Positions 1 to 7,930 are shown, counted from the first letter of the stretch. The stretch: DNA of 64,000 bases from Halorussus litoreus (GCF_003382685.1 NZ_QLVG01000001.1:110011-174010), one strand, 5' to 3'. Numbers and translations: made by a program. The notes: a model not told the origin generated them from the sequence alone.

Positions 1-2
1 TC

Positions 3-1181
3 GTCCAGGAGCGCGACGTCGACCTCCGTACCCAGCACGAAGTCGTCGCCGTCGATACCGACGCGAAGACCGTCACGGCGTCGGCCGACGACGAACGCGT
101 CGAGCAGCCCTACGACCATCTCCTGATCGCGACCGGTGCGAGCGCCATCCGGCCGCCGTTCGACGGGATGGGTCTCGACGGCGTGTTCACCATCCACGAC
201 ATGGACGAGGCCGACGCCATCGACCGGTTCCTCGACCGCCACGACCCCGAGACCGCGGCAGTCGTGGGCGGCGGCTACGTCGGCGTCGAGATGGCCGAGG
301 CGCTGTCGGCCCGCGGGCTGTCGGTCTCGCTCTTCGAGATGCTGCCCCACGTGCTCCAGCCGTTCGGAGACGTCGTCGGAGCGGAAGTCGAAGCCCACCT
401 TCGCGAACAGGGCGTCGACCTCAGGCTGGAGACCGCGGTCGAGGGATTCGTCGGAGGAGGGGAGAGCGAAGGATCGGCGGAAGGCGACCGCATCGAGGCG
501 GTCGCTCTCGGCGACGAGCAGGTGCCCGCAGACGTCGCCATCGTCGGCGTCGGCGTCGAACCGAACGTCGAGCTGGCGGCCGACGCGGGCATCGATCTCG
601 GCCCGACCGGCGCCGTCGCCACCGACGAGTACGGCCGGACGAGCGCGCCGGACGTGTACGCGGCGGGTGACTGCGCGGAGGCGACCAACGTCGTCACCGG
701 CGAACCCGACCACGTCCCGCTCGCGCTCACGGCCAACCGCGCGGGGCGGGCCATCGGCCAGACCGTCGCGGGCGAGCCGACCGAGGTCGGCCCCACCGCC
801 GGGACGGCCATCGTCAAAGCGTTCGAACTCGGCGCGGCCCGCACCGGAATCGTCGACGAGTCGGCCGCCCGCGAGGCCGGGTTCGACCCCGTCTCGGTCA
901 CCATCACCGACGAGTCGCGGGCCGGCTACTACCCCGGCTCCGAGGAGCTGACCGTCCACCTCGTCGCGGACCGCCAGTCGGAGCGAGTGCTGGGCGCGAG
1001 CGTGGTGGGCCGGGAGGGTGCCAAGCGAATCGACACCGTGGCCACGGCGCTCGGCGCAGAACTCACCGTGGGGGAACTCCAGAACCTCGATCTGGCGTAC
1101 GCGCCGCCGTTCAGTCCCGTCTGGGACCCCGTCCTGACTGCGGCGAAGGTGCTGGGCGGACGGCTCGGCGACGCGGACTAA
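3..1181 (+). CDS. FAD/NAD-dependent pyridine nucleotide-disulfide oxidoreductase (CoA-disulfide/persulfide reductase type), 5' truncated
   Basis: The reading frame is open from base 3, so the N-terminus, including the first FAD-binding site and any active-site Cys, lies outside the window; 392 codons are visible. Seen: LLIATGAS near the start, the NAD(P)-binding glycine motif GGGYVGVEMAEAL, the second FAD motif YAAGDCAEA, and a C-terminal dimerisation domain of about 110 residues. This is the layout of CoA-disulfide reductase, NADH oxidase and polysulfide reductase. Known members reduce CoA disulfide, CoA persulfide or polysulfide, or act as NADH oxidases. The convergent rhodanese-MBL gene and the following sulfur genes favour a persulfide/disulfide reductase role, which is inference. 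A plain NADH oxidase cannot be excluded without the missing cysteine. Confidence 0.85.
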   Translation, partial: VQERDVDLRTQHEVVAVDTDAKTVTASADDERVEQPYDHLLIATGASAIRPPFDGMGLDGVFTIHDMDEADAIDRFLDRHDPETAAVVGGGYVGVEMAEALSARGLSVSLFEMLPHVLQPFGDVVGAEVEAHLREQGVDLRLETAVEGFVGGGESEGSAEGDRIEAVALGDEQVPADVAIVGVGVEPNVELAADAGIDLGPTGAVATDEYGRTSAPDVYAAGDCAEATNVVTGEPDHVPLALTANRAGRAIGQTVAGEPTEVGPTAGTAIVKAFELGAARTGIVDESAAREAGFDPVSVTITDESRAGYYPGSEELTVHLVADRQSERVLGASVVGREGAKRIDTVATALGAELTVGELQNLDLAYAPPFSPVWDPVLTAAKVLGGRLGDAD

Positions 1182-1206
1182 TCTCCGGGAGCGCAACTTC
1201 CGAAAC

Positions 1207-1271
1207 CGAGGGGTCAGTTCGCCGCGCAGTTGGTGTCAGAATCGAGGGATCAGTTCGCCGCGCAGTTGTTG
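1207..1271. repeat. Duplicated 3' end of the rhodanese-MBL gene
   Basis: A 29-nt stretch at 1207-1235 matches 27 of 29 bases at 1243-1271. The second copy contains the last codons and stop of the minus-strand rhodanese-MBL gene. The first copy lies just beyond that stop, in the gap before the convergent flavoprotein gene, and would encode the same terminal NCAAN-stop. It looks like a short tandem duplication with a 36-nt period. Confidence 0.8.
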
Positions 1272-2365
1272 GGGCCGAGTTCGAGGTCCGCGACCTCCTC
1301 GGTCAGCGGTTCCCGCCCCCAGTTGATGGCCTTGATCTGATTGTAGTTCGCGGGTTCGTCCGAGAGGCCCTCGACGATGGCGTCGACGAACGCCTCGCGG
1401 TCGTCGGTGCCGAACAGTTCGTTCGTCTCCTCCAGGTCCCCGAGCGAGGTCGCGAGCGGCCGGATCTCCTCGTCGGAGAAGTGACCCGGGAGGACGACGG
1501 TCTCGTCGGGGAGGTCGCGGAGGTCGGCGAGGCTGTCGAACAGTTCGTCGGCCGCCTCGCGCACGTCGGTCTCGTCACTGCCCTCGAGGTCGGGCCGCCC
1601 GACGCTGTCGATGAACAGCGTGTCGCCCGAGAGCAGGGCGTCGCCCCACTCCAGCGAGACGCTTCCGGGCGTGTGCCCCGGCGTGTGACGGACTTTCAGA
1701 TCGCGGTCGCCGACCGCGATCTCATCGCCGTCTTCGAGCGGCTCGTAGTCGTCGAGCGCGCCCGCGTCGGTCGGGGTGAGGTAGTACGGACCGTCCAGAT
1801 CGGCCGCCAGGGAGCGACCGCCGCTGACGTGGTCGGCGTGGGCGTGCGTGTCGACCGCGCCGACGAGTTCGACGTCGCGCTCCGCGGCGAACTGGCGGTA
1901 CTCGTCGAGGTACAGGCTGGGGTCGACGACGACGCCCTCACCGCCGTCGTGGACGAGATACGAGACGCAGCCCGTTCCGGGCCGGACGACCTGGACCACG
2001 CCATCGACCTCGTCGACCTCGTACGCGACGTGGACGCGACCCCAGCCGTTCATGCCGTCGTCCATCGACGTGGCGTCGTAGCCCCGCTCGCGGAGGAACT
2101 CGGCAGCCGCGACCGACGTGATACCGGCGACGCACACGACGACGATCTCTTTTTCGTCGGGAATCTCGTCGAGCGACGCTTCGAGGCCGGTGAAGTCGTC
2201 GTCGAGCAACTGGTCGTAGATTGGGACGTTGTGGCTCCCCGCCACGTGCCACTCCTCGTAGTCGTCCTCGTTGCGGACGTCGAGGACGAACAGGTCCTCG
2301 TCGTCGCGCCGCGCGGCGACTTCGTCGGGACTGATCGCGGGTCGATCCTGTGCCGTATTGCTCAT
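1250..2365 (-). CDS. Rhodanese-MBL fold metallo-hydrolase fusion (persulfide dioxygenase/sulfurtransferase-like)
   Basis: 371 aa. The N-terminal rhodanese domain (about residues 8-115) has the active-site Cys78 in VVVCVAGITS. The C-terminal metallo-beta-lactamase domain carries H174-x-H-x-D-H179 (DTHAHADH), then PGHTPGS, SGDTLF and PGHFSDEE. These supply the metal ligands of the ETHE1/persulfide dioxygenase group. The protein ends in GPNNCA, shared with its paralogue at 3995-5245. ETHE1-type enzymes oxidise glutathione or CoA persulfide to sulfite, and rhodaneses transfer sulfane sulfur. The exact substrate here is inferred. The ATG at 2365 is chosen because a TATA-like GTTTTACC lies about 27 nt upstream and the rhodanese domain begins directly after; a further upstream extension is arginine-rich and not protein-like. 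The palindromic operator overlaps the start codon. Confidence 0.9.
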   Translation of the reverse strand: MSNTAQDRPAISPDEVAARRDDEDLFVLDVRNEDDYEEWHVAGSHNVPIYDQLLDDDFTGLEASLDEIPDEKEIVVVCVAGITSVAAAEFLRERGYDATSMDDGMNGWGRVHVAYEVDEVDGVVQVVRPGTGCVSYLVHDGGEGVVVDPSLYLDEYRQFAAERDVELVGAVDTHAHADHVSGGRSLAADLDGPYYLTPTDAGALDDYEPLEDGDEIAVGDRDLKVRHTPGHTPGSVSLEWGDALLSGDTLFIDSVGRPDLEGSDETDVREAADELFDSLADLRDLPDETVVLPGHFSDEEIRPLATSLGDLEETNELFGTDDREAFVDAIVEGLSDEPANYNQIKAINWGREPLTEEVADLELGPNNCAAN

Positions 2366-2377
2366 TGTGGACAATAT
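2364..2377. promoter_or_regulatory. Palindromic TATTGT-type operator at the start of the rhodanese-MBL gene
   Basis: ATTGTGGACAAT is a perfect inverted repeat (ATTGT, 2-nt centre, ACAAT) overlapping the start codon of the leaderless rhodanese-MBL gene. On the gene strand it reads TATTGTCCACAATG. A TATA-like GTTTTACC lies near 2389-2397. A repressor bound here would cover the transcription start. Related sites occur at the other promoters of this sulfur island. Confidence 0.6.
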
Positions 2378-2524
2378 TATTCCGCCTGTCGGTAAAACTG
2401 TTGTGACCGGTTCACCGACGACGTGCAGACGACTACCTCGTCGACGGTGGCGGACCGACGACCGAATTTCGGGAGCCGTGCGACCGAAAACCCTTCGTTC
2501 GATGTCGTATACGATTGGATATCC

Positions 2525-2829
2525 ATGGACGAAGAGGACACGATTACGCGCCGGCGGGCGCTCCTCGCGGGCGTCGTTCCGGGGTTGCTCGCCGCGGCTG
2601 TGCCAGTTGCGGTGCGGGCGTCCTCGGCGCGCTCGGCTTCGTCGGCGCGATGGTCGCGCTCCCATTCGACGGGAACCCCCTGCGACTGGGCGGCATCCTC
2701 CTCTCGCTCCGACCGCTCCTCGGCGTCGTGAGCGTCGTCGTCTTCGCCGGGCTGTTGTACTACCAGCGTCGAAACTGCGCGAACTGTTCAACCGTCCCGA
2801 TTCTCGTGGCGACCGGCGAAACGGGGTGA
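2525..2829 (+). pseudogene. Frameshifted small CxxC membrane protein gene
   Basis: From the ATG at 2525 the frame begins MDEEDTITRRRALLAG and enters a hydrophobic stretch, but after about 2595 sensible coding continues only in the +1-numbered frame, as GCASCGAGVLGALGFVG followed by a second hydrophobic segment and RRNCANCS, ending at 2829. Joined, these give about 100 residues with a basic start, two transmembrane helices, and CxxC pairs before the first helix and after the last. The gene is divergent from the rhodanese-MBL gene and sits in the sulfur/redox island. A real frameshift, a sequencing error or programmed shifting would all look the same. The family is not recognised; paired CxxC motifs suggest metal or thiol chemistry at the membrane. 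Confidence 0.55.
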
Positions 2830-2845
2830 AAACGTCGAGTCGTCT

Positions 2846-3451
2846 CTACACGAGCAGTTGGATGTCGGCCTCGGCCATGTCCTGGACCGCGGTGGCCGCG
2901 CCGACGCCGGTCGTGACGCCGTCGAAGAAGTCGTCCTCGTCGTAGTCCATCAGCTCGATGGTCATCTGGCACGCCTGGAACTCCACGCCCATCTCGAGGG
3001 AGGTCTCGATGAGCTCCTCGATGGTGGCGGTGTCGTTGTCGGCGATCTTCTTCTCCATCATTGAGGTCGTCACGCGGTCCATCCCGGGGAGCGCTCCCAC
3101 GGCGTTCGGCACCGGCATGTTGGGGTTGCCGACCGAGCTGAGCTTGAGGTCCGTCGAGCGCTCCTCGTGGAGGATGTCCAGCCCCCAGAACGTGTGGAAC
3201 ACCGTCACCTCGTAGCCGAACGCGGCGGCGGTGCTCGCGAGGATGAGCGGCGGGTACGCCATGTCGAGGGTCCCCTTCGTCGCGATGATCGACATCTTCT
3301 TGCCGTCGTCGCCCTCGTCCGTCGTGGCCGCCGCCACCTGTGCTTCCAGCTCCTCGACGCGGGCAGCGAGTTCCGCGCGCGAGGGCGCATCGCCGTCGGC
3401 CGCGTCGGAGGGCGCGTCGTCGACCGACGCGTCCGGTGTGTCCGTACTCAT
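2846..3451 (-). CDS. DsrE/DsrF/DrsH-like sulfur carrier family protein
   Basis: 201 aa. A low-complexity acidic N-terminus and a short coiled segment (ELAARVEELEAQV, about residues 26-40) precede a DsrE-like alpha/beta domain starting at KKMSIIATKGTLDMAYPPLI. A conserved Cys lies in GVEFQACQMTIELM, the usual position for the persulfide-carrying cysteine of the peroxiredoxin-like DsrE group. Such proteins relay sulfane sulfur to and from TusA and rhodaneses. The gene follows the TusA gene with 2 nt between stop and ATG; a GTG at 3457 would give a 4-nt overlap instead. Co-transcription with TusA is very likely. Confidence 0.85.
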   Translation of the reverse strand: MSTDTPDASVDDAPSDAADGDAPSRAELAARVEELEAQVAAATTDEGDDGKKMSIIATKGTLDMAYPPLILASTAAAFGYEVTVFHTFWGLDILHEERSTDLKLSSVGNPNMPVPNAVGALPGMDRVTTSMMEKKIADNDTATIEELIETSLEMGVEFQACQMTIELMDYDEDDFFDGVTTGVGAATAVQDMAEADIQLLV

Positions 3452-3453
3452 CG

Positions 3454-3699
3454 TCACTCCGTCTTGCGGACGTAGTGCTTGTACACGTCGCCACCCTCGA
3501 CCTGATCGAGAAGTTCGACGCCGCCCGTGCTGGCCGCCCAGCCGTCGATGTCGCTCATGCTCCCCGAGTCCGTCGCCAGCACTTCGAGCACGTCACCGTC
3601 GCCGAGATCGTCGATGGCGTTCTTCGTCTTGACGACTGGCATCGGGCACGATTCTCCCTGCACGTCCAAGGTCTCCGTGATGTCGAATTCTGCACTCAT
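3454..3699 (-). CDS. tusA: TusA family sulfurtransferase
   Basis: 81 aa, the normal TusA length. It has the signature LDVQGESCPMPVVKTKNAI with the sulfur-accepting Cys in CPMP, and the usual two-layer alpha/beta pattern. TusA proteins accept and pass on persulfide sulfur and can partner YeeE/YedE thiosulfate transporters; two such transporter genes lie on the other side of the divergent promoter. The ATG at 3699 is chosen because the family domain begins right after it. A TATA-like TTTTTAAC lies near 3756-3763, with the operator TATTGTGCAATA at the expected transcription start, giving a leader of about 35 nt. Confidence 0.92.
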   Translation of the reverse strand: MSAEFDITETLDVQGESCPMPVVKTKNAIDDLGDGDVLEVLATDSGSMSDIDGWAASTGGVELLDQVEGGDVYKHYVRKTE

Positions 3700-3731
3700 G
3701 TTCGATCTGCCCCGTTGTTCTGTATTGGAGC

Positions 3732-3743
3732 TATTGCACAATA
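3732..3743. promoter_or_regulatory. Palindromic TATTGT-type operator of the tusA-dsrE promoter
   Basis: TATTGCACAATA, which reads TATTGTGCAATA on the gene strand, is a near-perfect palindrome. It sits about 20-25 nt downstream of the TATA-like box for tusA, at the predicted transcription start. It is nearly identical to the site at 3935-3945 in the divergent promoter. Confidence 0.6.
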
Positions 3744-3934
3744 TAGGGTCGGCAGTTAAAAACGTGCCGGTTCTTGCATAGGCCGCGAACAACTGCGATC
3801 CCACACACCTTCCGTCTGGTCCGTCTTCACCAACCTATATTAGTCACGCGAACGCGTTAAATCGGTTATATACCTCTTAGGGGCCGATAATCTGGCAGCG
3901 GCGCAGTTCTCAGCGTGAATGGTGTCCGATTCTG

Positions 3935-3945
3935 TATTGTGCAAT
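3935..3945. promoter_or_regulatory. TATTGT-type operator upstream of the second rhodanese-MBL operon
   Basis: TATTGTGCAAT lies about 25 nt upstream of the TATA-like CCCTTATGG (3965-3973). From that box a start near 3995 is expected, which makes the MBL transcript leaderless. This half of the divergent promoter region carries the same element as the tusA side. Confidence 0.55.
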
Positions 3946-3994
3946 CCTCGAATTACTATGCAAACCCTTATGGCGAGCCAGCCAGTAGGTCGGG

Positions 3995-5245
3995 ATGCAC
4001 ACGATGAACGCAGACGACTTCGCGACTCCGGACGTCCCGGTCGAGACGGTGACGCCGGAGGATCTGAAAGCACGAATCGACGCCGGCGAAGCCGTGACGC
4101 TCCTCGACACGCGCATGGAATCGGAGTACGAGGAGTGGCGCATCGACGGCGAGACCGTCGAGTCGATCAACGTCCCGTACTTCGAGTTCCTCGACGACGA
4201 GATCGACGACGAGGTCCTCGCACAGGTCCCCGACGACCGCGAGGTCACCGTCCTGTGCGCGAAGGGTGGATCCAGCGAGTACGTCGCGGGCGAACTCGCC
4301 GAGCGCGGCTACGAGGTGAACCACCTCGAAGACGGCATGAACGGATGGGCGGGCATCTACGAGGCCGTCGAGGTCGAGCGCTACGACGGCGCGGGGACCC
4401 TGCTCCAGTACCAGCGGCCCTCCAGCGGCTGTCTGGGCTACCTCGTCCACGACGACGACGAGGCCGCCATCGTCGACCCGCTGCGGGCGTTCACCGACCG
4501 GTACCTCGACGACGCCGACGACCTCGGCGTCGAGCTGAAATACGCCATCGACACGCACGTTCACGCAGACCACGTCTCGGGCGTCCGCGCGCTCGCCGAC
4601 CGCGGCGTCGAGGGCGTGATCCCCGAGGCGGCGGTCGACCGGGGCGTCACCTACGCCGCGGAACGAAGTTCCGCGAGCCCTGCCTCGCAGGCTCGGCAGG
4701 ACGCCGACGAGGCGACGCTCGCGGCCGACGGCGACACCTTCTCGGTCGGTGACGCCACCATCGAGACGGTGTTCACGCCCGGCCACACCACCGGCATGAC
4801 CTCGTATCTGATCGACGACAGCCTGCTCGCGACCGGCGACGGGCTGTTCGTCGAGAGCGTTGCCCGGCCCGACCTCGAAGAGGGCGACGACGGGGCCCCC
4901 GACGCGGCTCGGACGCTCTACCAGTCCCTGCAGGAGCGCGTGCTGACGCTCCCCGACGACACGCTGGTCGGCGGGGCGCACTTCAGCGACGCCGCCGTCC
5001 CCGCCGCCGACGGCACCTACACGGCTCCTATCGGCCAGCTCCGCGAGGAGATGGCCGCGCTGACGATGGACGAAGACGAGTTCGTCGAGCTGATCCTCTC
5101 GGACATGCCCCCGCGACCCGCCAACTACGAGGACATCATCGCGACGAACCTCGGCCAGCAGTCGGTCGACGACGAGGAGGCGTTCACGCTCGAACTCGGC
5201 CCGAACAACTGCGCCGCGAGCCAGGAGTCGCTCGCGGGTGACTAA
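3995..5245 (+). CDS. Rhodanese-MBL fold metallo-hydrolase fusion, second copy
   Basis: 416 aa, paralogous to the protein at 1250-2365. Numbering from the internal ATG at 4004, the rhodanese Cys85 is in VLCAKGGSS and the MBL motif is H185-x-H-x-D-H190 (DTHVHADH). PGHTTGM, TGDGLF, GGAHFSD and a C-terminal LGPNNCAAS follow. The fold and metal ligands match persulfide dioxygenase-like enzymes; the rhodanese is N-terminal, unlike many bacterial PDO-rhodanese fusions. A stretch of about 15 residues (RSSASPASQARQ region) absent from the paralogue is encoded by a palindromic insertion. The ATG at 3995 fits a leaderless start 27 nt after CCCTTATGG; 4004 is an alternative. It heads an operon with the YeeE/YedE genes. 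Confidence 0.9.
   Translation: MHTMNADDFATPDVPVETVTPEDLKARIDAGEAVTLLDTRMESEYEEWRIDGETVESINVPYFEFLDDEIDDEVLAQVPDDREVTVLCAKGGSSEYVAGELAERGYEVNHLEDGMNGWAGIYEAVEVERYDGAGTLLQYQRPSSGCLGYLVHDDDEAAIVDPLRAFTDRYLDDADDLGVELKYAIDTHVHADHVSGVRALADRGVEGVIPEAAVDRGVTYAAERSSASPASQARQDADEATLAADGDTFSVGDATIETVFTPGHTTGMTSYLIDDSLLATGDGLFVESVARPDLEEGDDGAPDAARTLYQSLQERVLTLPDDTLVGGAHFSDAAVPAADGTYTAPIGQLREEMAALTMDEDEFVELILSDMPPRPANYEDIIATNLGQQSVDDEEAFTLELGPNNCAASQESLAGD
4657..4700. repeat. In-frame palindromic insertion in the second rhodanese-MBL gene
   Basis: Two adjacent stem-loops: CGCGGAAC, loop GAA, GTTCCGCG (4657-4675), then nested pairs CCTGCC/GGCAGG and GCCT/AGGC (4679-4700). The segment keeps the frame and codes for about 15 residues missing from the paralogous protein. 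It resembles a small palindromic element inserted in a surface loop. Confidence 0.65.
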
Positions 5246-5259
5246 CGTCGCTCCACCCA

Positions 5260-5817
5260 ATGGTAACTGATCTAATTGCGCTCCAGGTGGCCGGCGAGCT
5301 GTTCCCGAACGGGATCAGTCGCTACGCCGTCGGCGGACTGCTGGTCGGCCTCGGCGCGGTCGTCATCTATCTCGGAACCGCCATTCCTGCCGGCGCGAGC
5401 ACGTTCCTCGAATCGACGCTGTCGTACGTCTCGGACCAGTCGCGGTTCCAGCGGTACGTCTCCTCCCGGGACTGGCGCGTGGTGTTCACGCTGGGGATCG
5501 TGCTCGGCGGACTGGCGTTCGCGGCGACCGTCCAGTCCGGGCTCGTCACGACGTCGCTCTACGAGACCGGGACGACCGGCGAACTGTACGAAGTCGGCGG
5601 TCTGACGCTCTGGTCGACGGACGTCCAGCCCTGGCGGCTGTTGGTTGGCGGCGTTCTGGTCGGGATCGGCACCCGGCTCGGGAAGGGGTGTACGTCCGGC
5701 CACGGCGTCTGCGGCGTCGGCTCGGCTTCGAAGACCTCGCTCGTCGGCGTCGCGACGTTCCTGACCGTCGCCATCGTGACCGCCCAGATCGTCGCGGCAC
5801 TGGGGGTGAGCCCGTAG
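5260..5817 (+). CDS. YeeE/YedE family thiosulfate-type transporter, first half
   Basis: 185 aa with about four hydrophobic segments and the family motif GTRLGKGCTSGHGVCGVG near the C-terminus, whose cysteines line the sulfur path in characterised TsuA/YeeE transporters. Bacterial TsuA is a single protein of roughly 330-350 residues carrying two such motifs; here the halves are separate genes. The start is 14 nt after the MBL stop, and the stop is directly followed by the next ATG. It probably forms a heteromeric thiosulfate or sulfur-compound importer with the next gene product and TusA. The substrate is inferred. Confidence 0.88.
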   Translation: MVTDLIALQVAGELFPNGISRYAVGGLLVGLGAVVIYLGTAIPAGASTFLESTLSYVSDQSRFQRYVSSRDWRVVFTLGIVLGGLAFAATVQSGLVTTSLYETGTTGELYEVGGLTLWSTDVQPWRLLVGGVLVGIGTRLGKGCTSGHGVCGVGSASKTSLVGVATFLTVAIVTAQIVAALGVSP

Positions 5818-6279
5818 ATGAGTCGGAATCGACATCCCCTGTTCATGCCGCTGATCCTGTTCGGCGGGCTGATCTTCGGGTTCGGGCTCGGGTTCAGCGG
5901 GATGGCTCGCCCGGAGGTCGTGCTGGACTTCCTCCAGTTCGAGGACTTCGGACTGCTGTTCGTCATGTTCGGCGCGGCCGCTGTCAGCGGGATCGCCTTC
6001 GCGGTTATGCCTCGGGTGCGCGACAGCGCGCCGCTGACCGGCGACGCGTACGGTCGGCGGCTCAAGTCGTTCGACCGCAACGTCCTGATCGGCGGCGCGA
6101 TCTTCGGGGTCGGCTGGGGGCTCTCGGGTATCTGTCCCGGCGCGGCCTACGCCAGCCTCGGCATCGGTAACGTCACTATCCTCTGGGCCATCGGCGGGAT
6201 GTTCCTCGGCGCGTACCTCCAGGGCTGGTGGCGGAGTCGCGCGGCGAACGACGCTCCCGAAGCGACGAGCGCTGACTGA
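5818..6279 (+). CDS. YeeE/YedE-like (DUF6691-type) transporter, second half
   Basis: 153 aa with four predicted membrane segments. It has the two family landmarks GFGLGFSGMARPE early on and GVGWGLSGICPGAAY, where the Cys in GICPG corresponds to the second transport cysteine of full-length YeeE. The gene abuts the first half with no gap (TAG then ATG), supporting co-translation and a shared complex. The DUF6691 assignment is from memory of the family layout. Confidence 0.85.
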   Translation: MSRNRHPLFMPLILFGGLIFGFGLGFSGMARPEVVLDFLQFEDFGLLFVMFGAAAVSGIAFAVMPRVRDSAPLTGDAYGRRLKSFDRNVLIGGAIFGVGWGLSGICPGAAYASLGIGNVTILWAIGGMFLGAYLQGWWRSRAANDAPEATSAD

Positions 6280-6304
6280 CCTCCGTTTTCACGCTTTCCC
6301 ATCG

Positions 6305-7486
6305 ATGCAACCCTCAGCTATCGGTCTGTTCCTGATCGCCGGGCTCGCGAGTCTGTTCATGTCGTGGGTCATCGGAGCCGGCTCCAGCGGCGCGACGCCG
6401 TTCGCGCCCGCCGTGGGCGCCAACGCCATCTCGACGATGCGCGCGGCGTTCGTCGTGGGCATCCTGGGCTTCGCGGGCGCGGTCGTCCAGGGCGCGAACG
6501 TCTCCGAGACGATTGGCGGGGGCCTCGTCGGCGGGGTGAGGCTCCCCGCAGCCGCCGTCATCGTCGTGTTGCTGATCGGTGCCGGCCTGATGGCCATCGG
6601 AATCAAGACCGGCTATCCGATAGCCACGGCGTTCACCGTCACCGGTTCGGTCGTCGGCGTAGGGCTCGCGCTCGGCGGCACGCCCGTCTGGTCGAAGTAC
6701 CTGCAGATCGGCGCCGTCTGGGCGCTGACCCCGTTCGTCGGCGGCGGCCTCGCGTACGGTATCGCGAGCGTCCTGCCGCGCGAGGACGTTCCGGAGCGAT
6801 ACAGCGTTCCGCTCCTGGCCGGGACCGTCGTGGCGGTCCTCGCGAACGTCGAGTTCGCGTCCCTCGGGCCGAACGGAACGTCGGGATCGTTCGTCGAACT
6901 GAGCCAGCGGACGCTCGGTACCGACGGAGCGGCGGTCTCGCTGCTCGTGTCCGTGGTTCTCGCGGTCGCGATTGCGGTCCTCGTCTCGTGGGACGTCCGC
7001 CGTGACGAGACGGGTGGACTGCGACGAGTGCTCCTCTCGCTGGGGTCGCTCGTCGCGTTCTCCGCGGGCGGGAGTCAGGTCGGACTCGCCGTCGGCCCGC
7101 TCCTCCCGCTTCTGGCGGACCTGGAGCTCGTGCCGGTGATCGCCGTGCTCACCGGTGGCGGGCTCGGCATCCTCGCGGGGTCGTGGACCGGCGCGCCCCG
7201 GATGATCAAGTCGCTCGCACAGGACTACTCGGCGCTGGGTCCGCGTCGGTCCATCGCGGCGCTCGTGCCGTCGTTTCTCATCGCTCAGCTGGCCGTCCTG
7301 CTCGGCGTGCCGGTCTCGTTCAACGAGATCGTCGTTAGCGCGATCATCGGGAGCGGAGCCGCCGTCGGCGGGAGCGACGCCGTCAGCGCCCGGAAGATCG
7401 GCGTGACCGTCGGCGCGTGGGTCGGTTCGTTCGTCGTCGCGTTCGTGCTGGGGTACGGGTCGGTGGCGCTGTTTCCCTTGCTCTGA
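6305..7486 (+). CDS. PiT family permease (PitA/CysP-like phosphate or sulfate transporter)
   Basis: 393 aa with about ten membrane segments and an internal repeat typical of the PHO4/PiT family. GSSGATPFAPAVGANAIS lies in the first half, and SWTGAPRMIKSLAQDYSALG and SAIIGSGAAVG in the second. PiT proteins co-transport phosphate with cations, but the family also contains the Bacillus sulfate permease CysP. As the last gene of the MBL-YeeE operon (25-nt gap), a sulfate or related sulfur oxyanion is as plausible as phosphate. The classical GANDVANA signature is altered to GANAISTM, which supports a non-standard substrate. Confidence 0.82.
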   Translation: MQPSAIGLFLIAGLASLFMSWVIGAGSSGATPFAPAVGANAISTMRAAFVVGILGFAGAVVQGANVSETIGGGLVGGVRLPAAAVIVVLLIGAGLMAIGIKTGYPIATAFTVTGSVVGVGLALGGTPVWSKYLQIGAVWALTPFVGGGLAYGIASVLPREDVPERYSVPLLAGTVVAVLANVEFASLGPNGTSGSFVELSQRTLGTDGAAVSLLVSVVLAVAIAVLVSWDVRRDETGGLRRVLLSLGSLVAFSAGGSQVGLAVGPLLPLLADLELVPVIAVLTGGGLGILAGSWTGAPRMIKSLAQDYSALGPRRSIAALVPSFLIAQLAVLLGVPVSFNEIVVSAIIGSGAAVGGSDAVSARKIGVTVGAWVGSFVVAFVLGYGSVALFPLL

Positions 7487-7623
7487 CGCTGTCCGGCGCG
7501 CCGCCGTTCGGCCGCGAACGCTGGACTCACCGTCTCGACGCCCGGCCGGTGGCTCCTCTCGCTCGACGGGTGTGGTCGGTGGACGAGCGGATCTGCACGA
7601 CGGCTCTGTTTTCCGGCAGTCAG

Positions 7624-7643
7624 AATTGTAGATAACTGACAAC
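7624..7643. promoter_or_regulatory. Isolated TTGT-N9-ACAA element
   Basis: AATTGTAGATAACTGACAAC contains TTGT and ACAA separated by nine bases, the same spacing as in the regulator-gene promoter site near 10953. No TATA box or nearby start is obvious, so it may be a remnant or a distal site. Confidence 0.3.
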
Positions 7644-7858
7644 ACTGGTGGCCCGGATTCGTCGGCAATGCGGTCGCGAGCGAACCCGGTCGCGGCCTCC
7701 ACCGCCGTCGCTGCCGACCCGGTGGTCGTCGCCGCGCTGCTCGCGTGCGAGGCAGATGGCCCTCGATTTTCGACCGTTTCGGTCGGCCGGCGAACTGCCC
7801 TATATTCTCGTAACGTACAGAGATATTCGCGTCGGTTAGGCGTGTAATCCGTTGCAGT

Positions 7859-7890
7859 AATATTGTATAGTCGAGTCACAACCGTTAAAT
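7859..7890 (+). promoter_or_regulatory. Promoter of the 50-aa peptide-TSUP operon with upstream TATTGT site
   Basis: AATATTGTATAGTC at 7859-7872 lies about 15 nt upstream of the TATA-like ACCGTTAAAT (7881-7890). Transcription would begin around 7910-7915, giving a leader of about 45-50 nt. An inverted copy of the element lies downstream at 7931-7941. Confidence 0.55.
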
Positions 7891-7930
7891 GCGACAGCGG
7901 ATTACCCGGACGTGAGCAGAAATCCATGAA

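Noticed and set aside
7648..7839. 63-codon plus-strand frame between the PiT-like and TSUP operons
   Set aside because: Starts with a non-ATG codon, has Arg/Pro-rich composition and no promoter or ribosome-binding support.
6314..7927. 537-codon minus-strand frame opposite the PiT-like permease
   Set aside because: Composition is Arg/Glu/His-rich with no family; the plus-strand permease has clear membrane segments.
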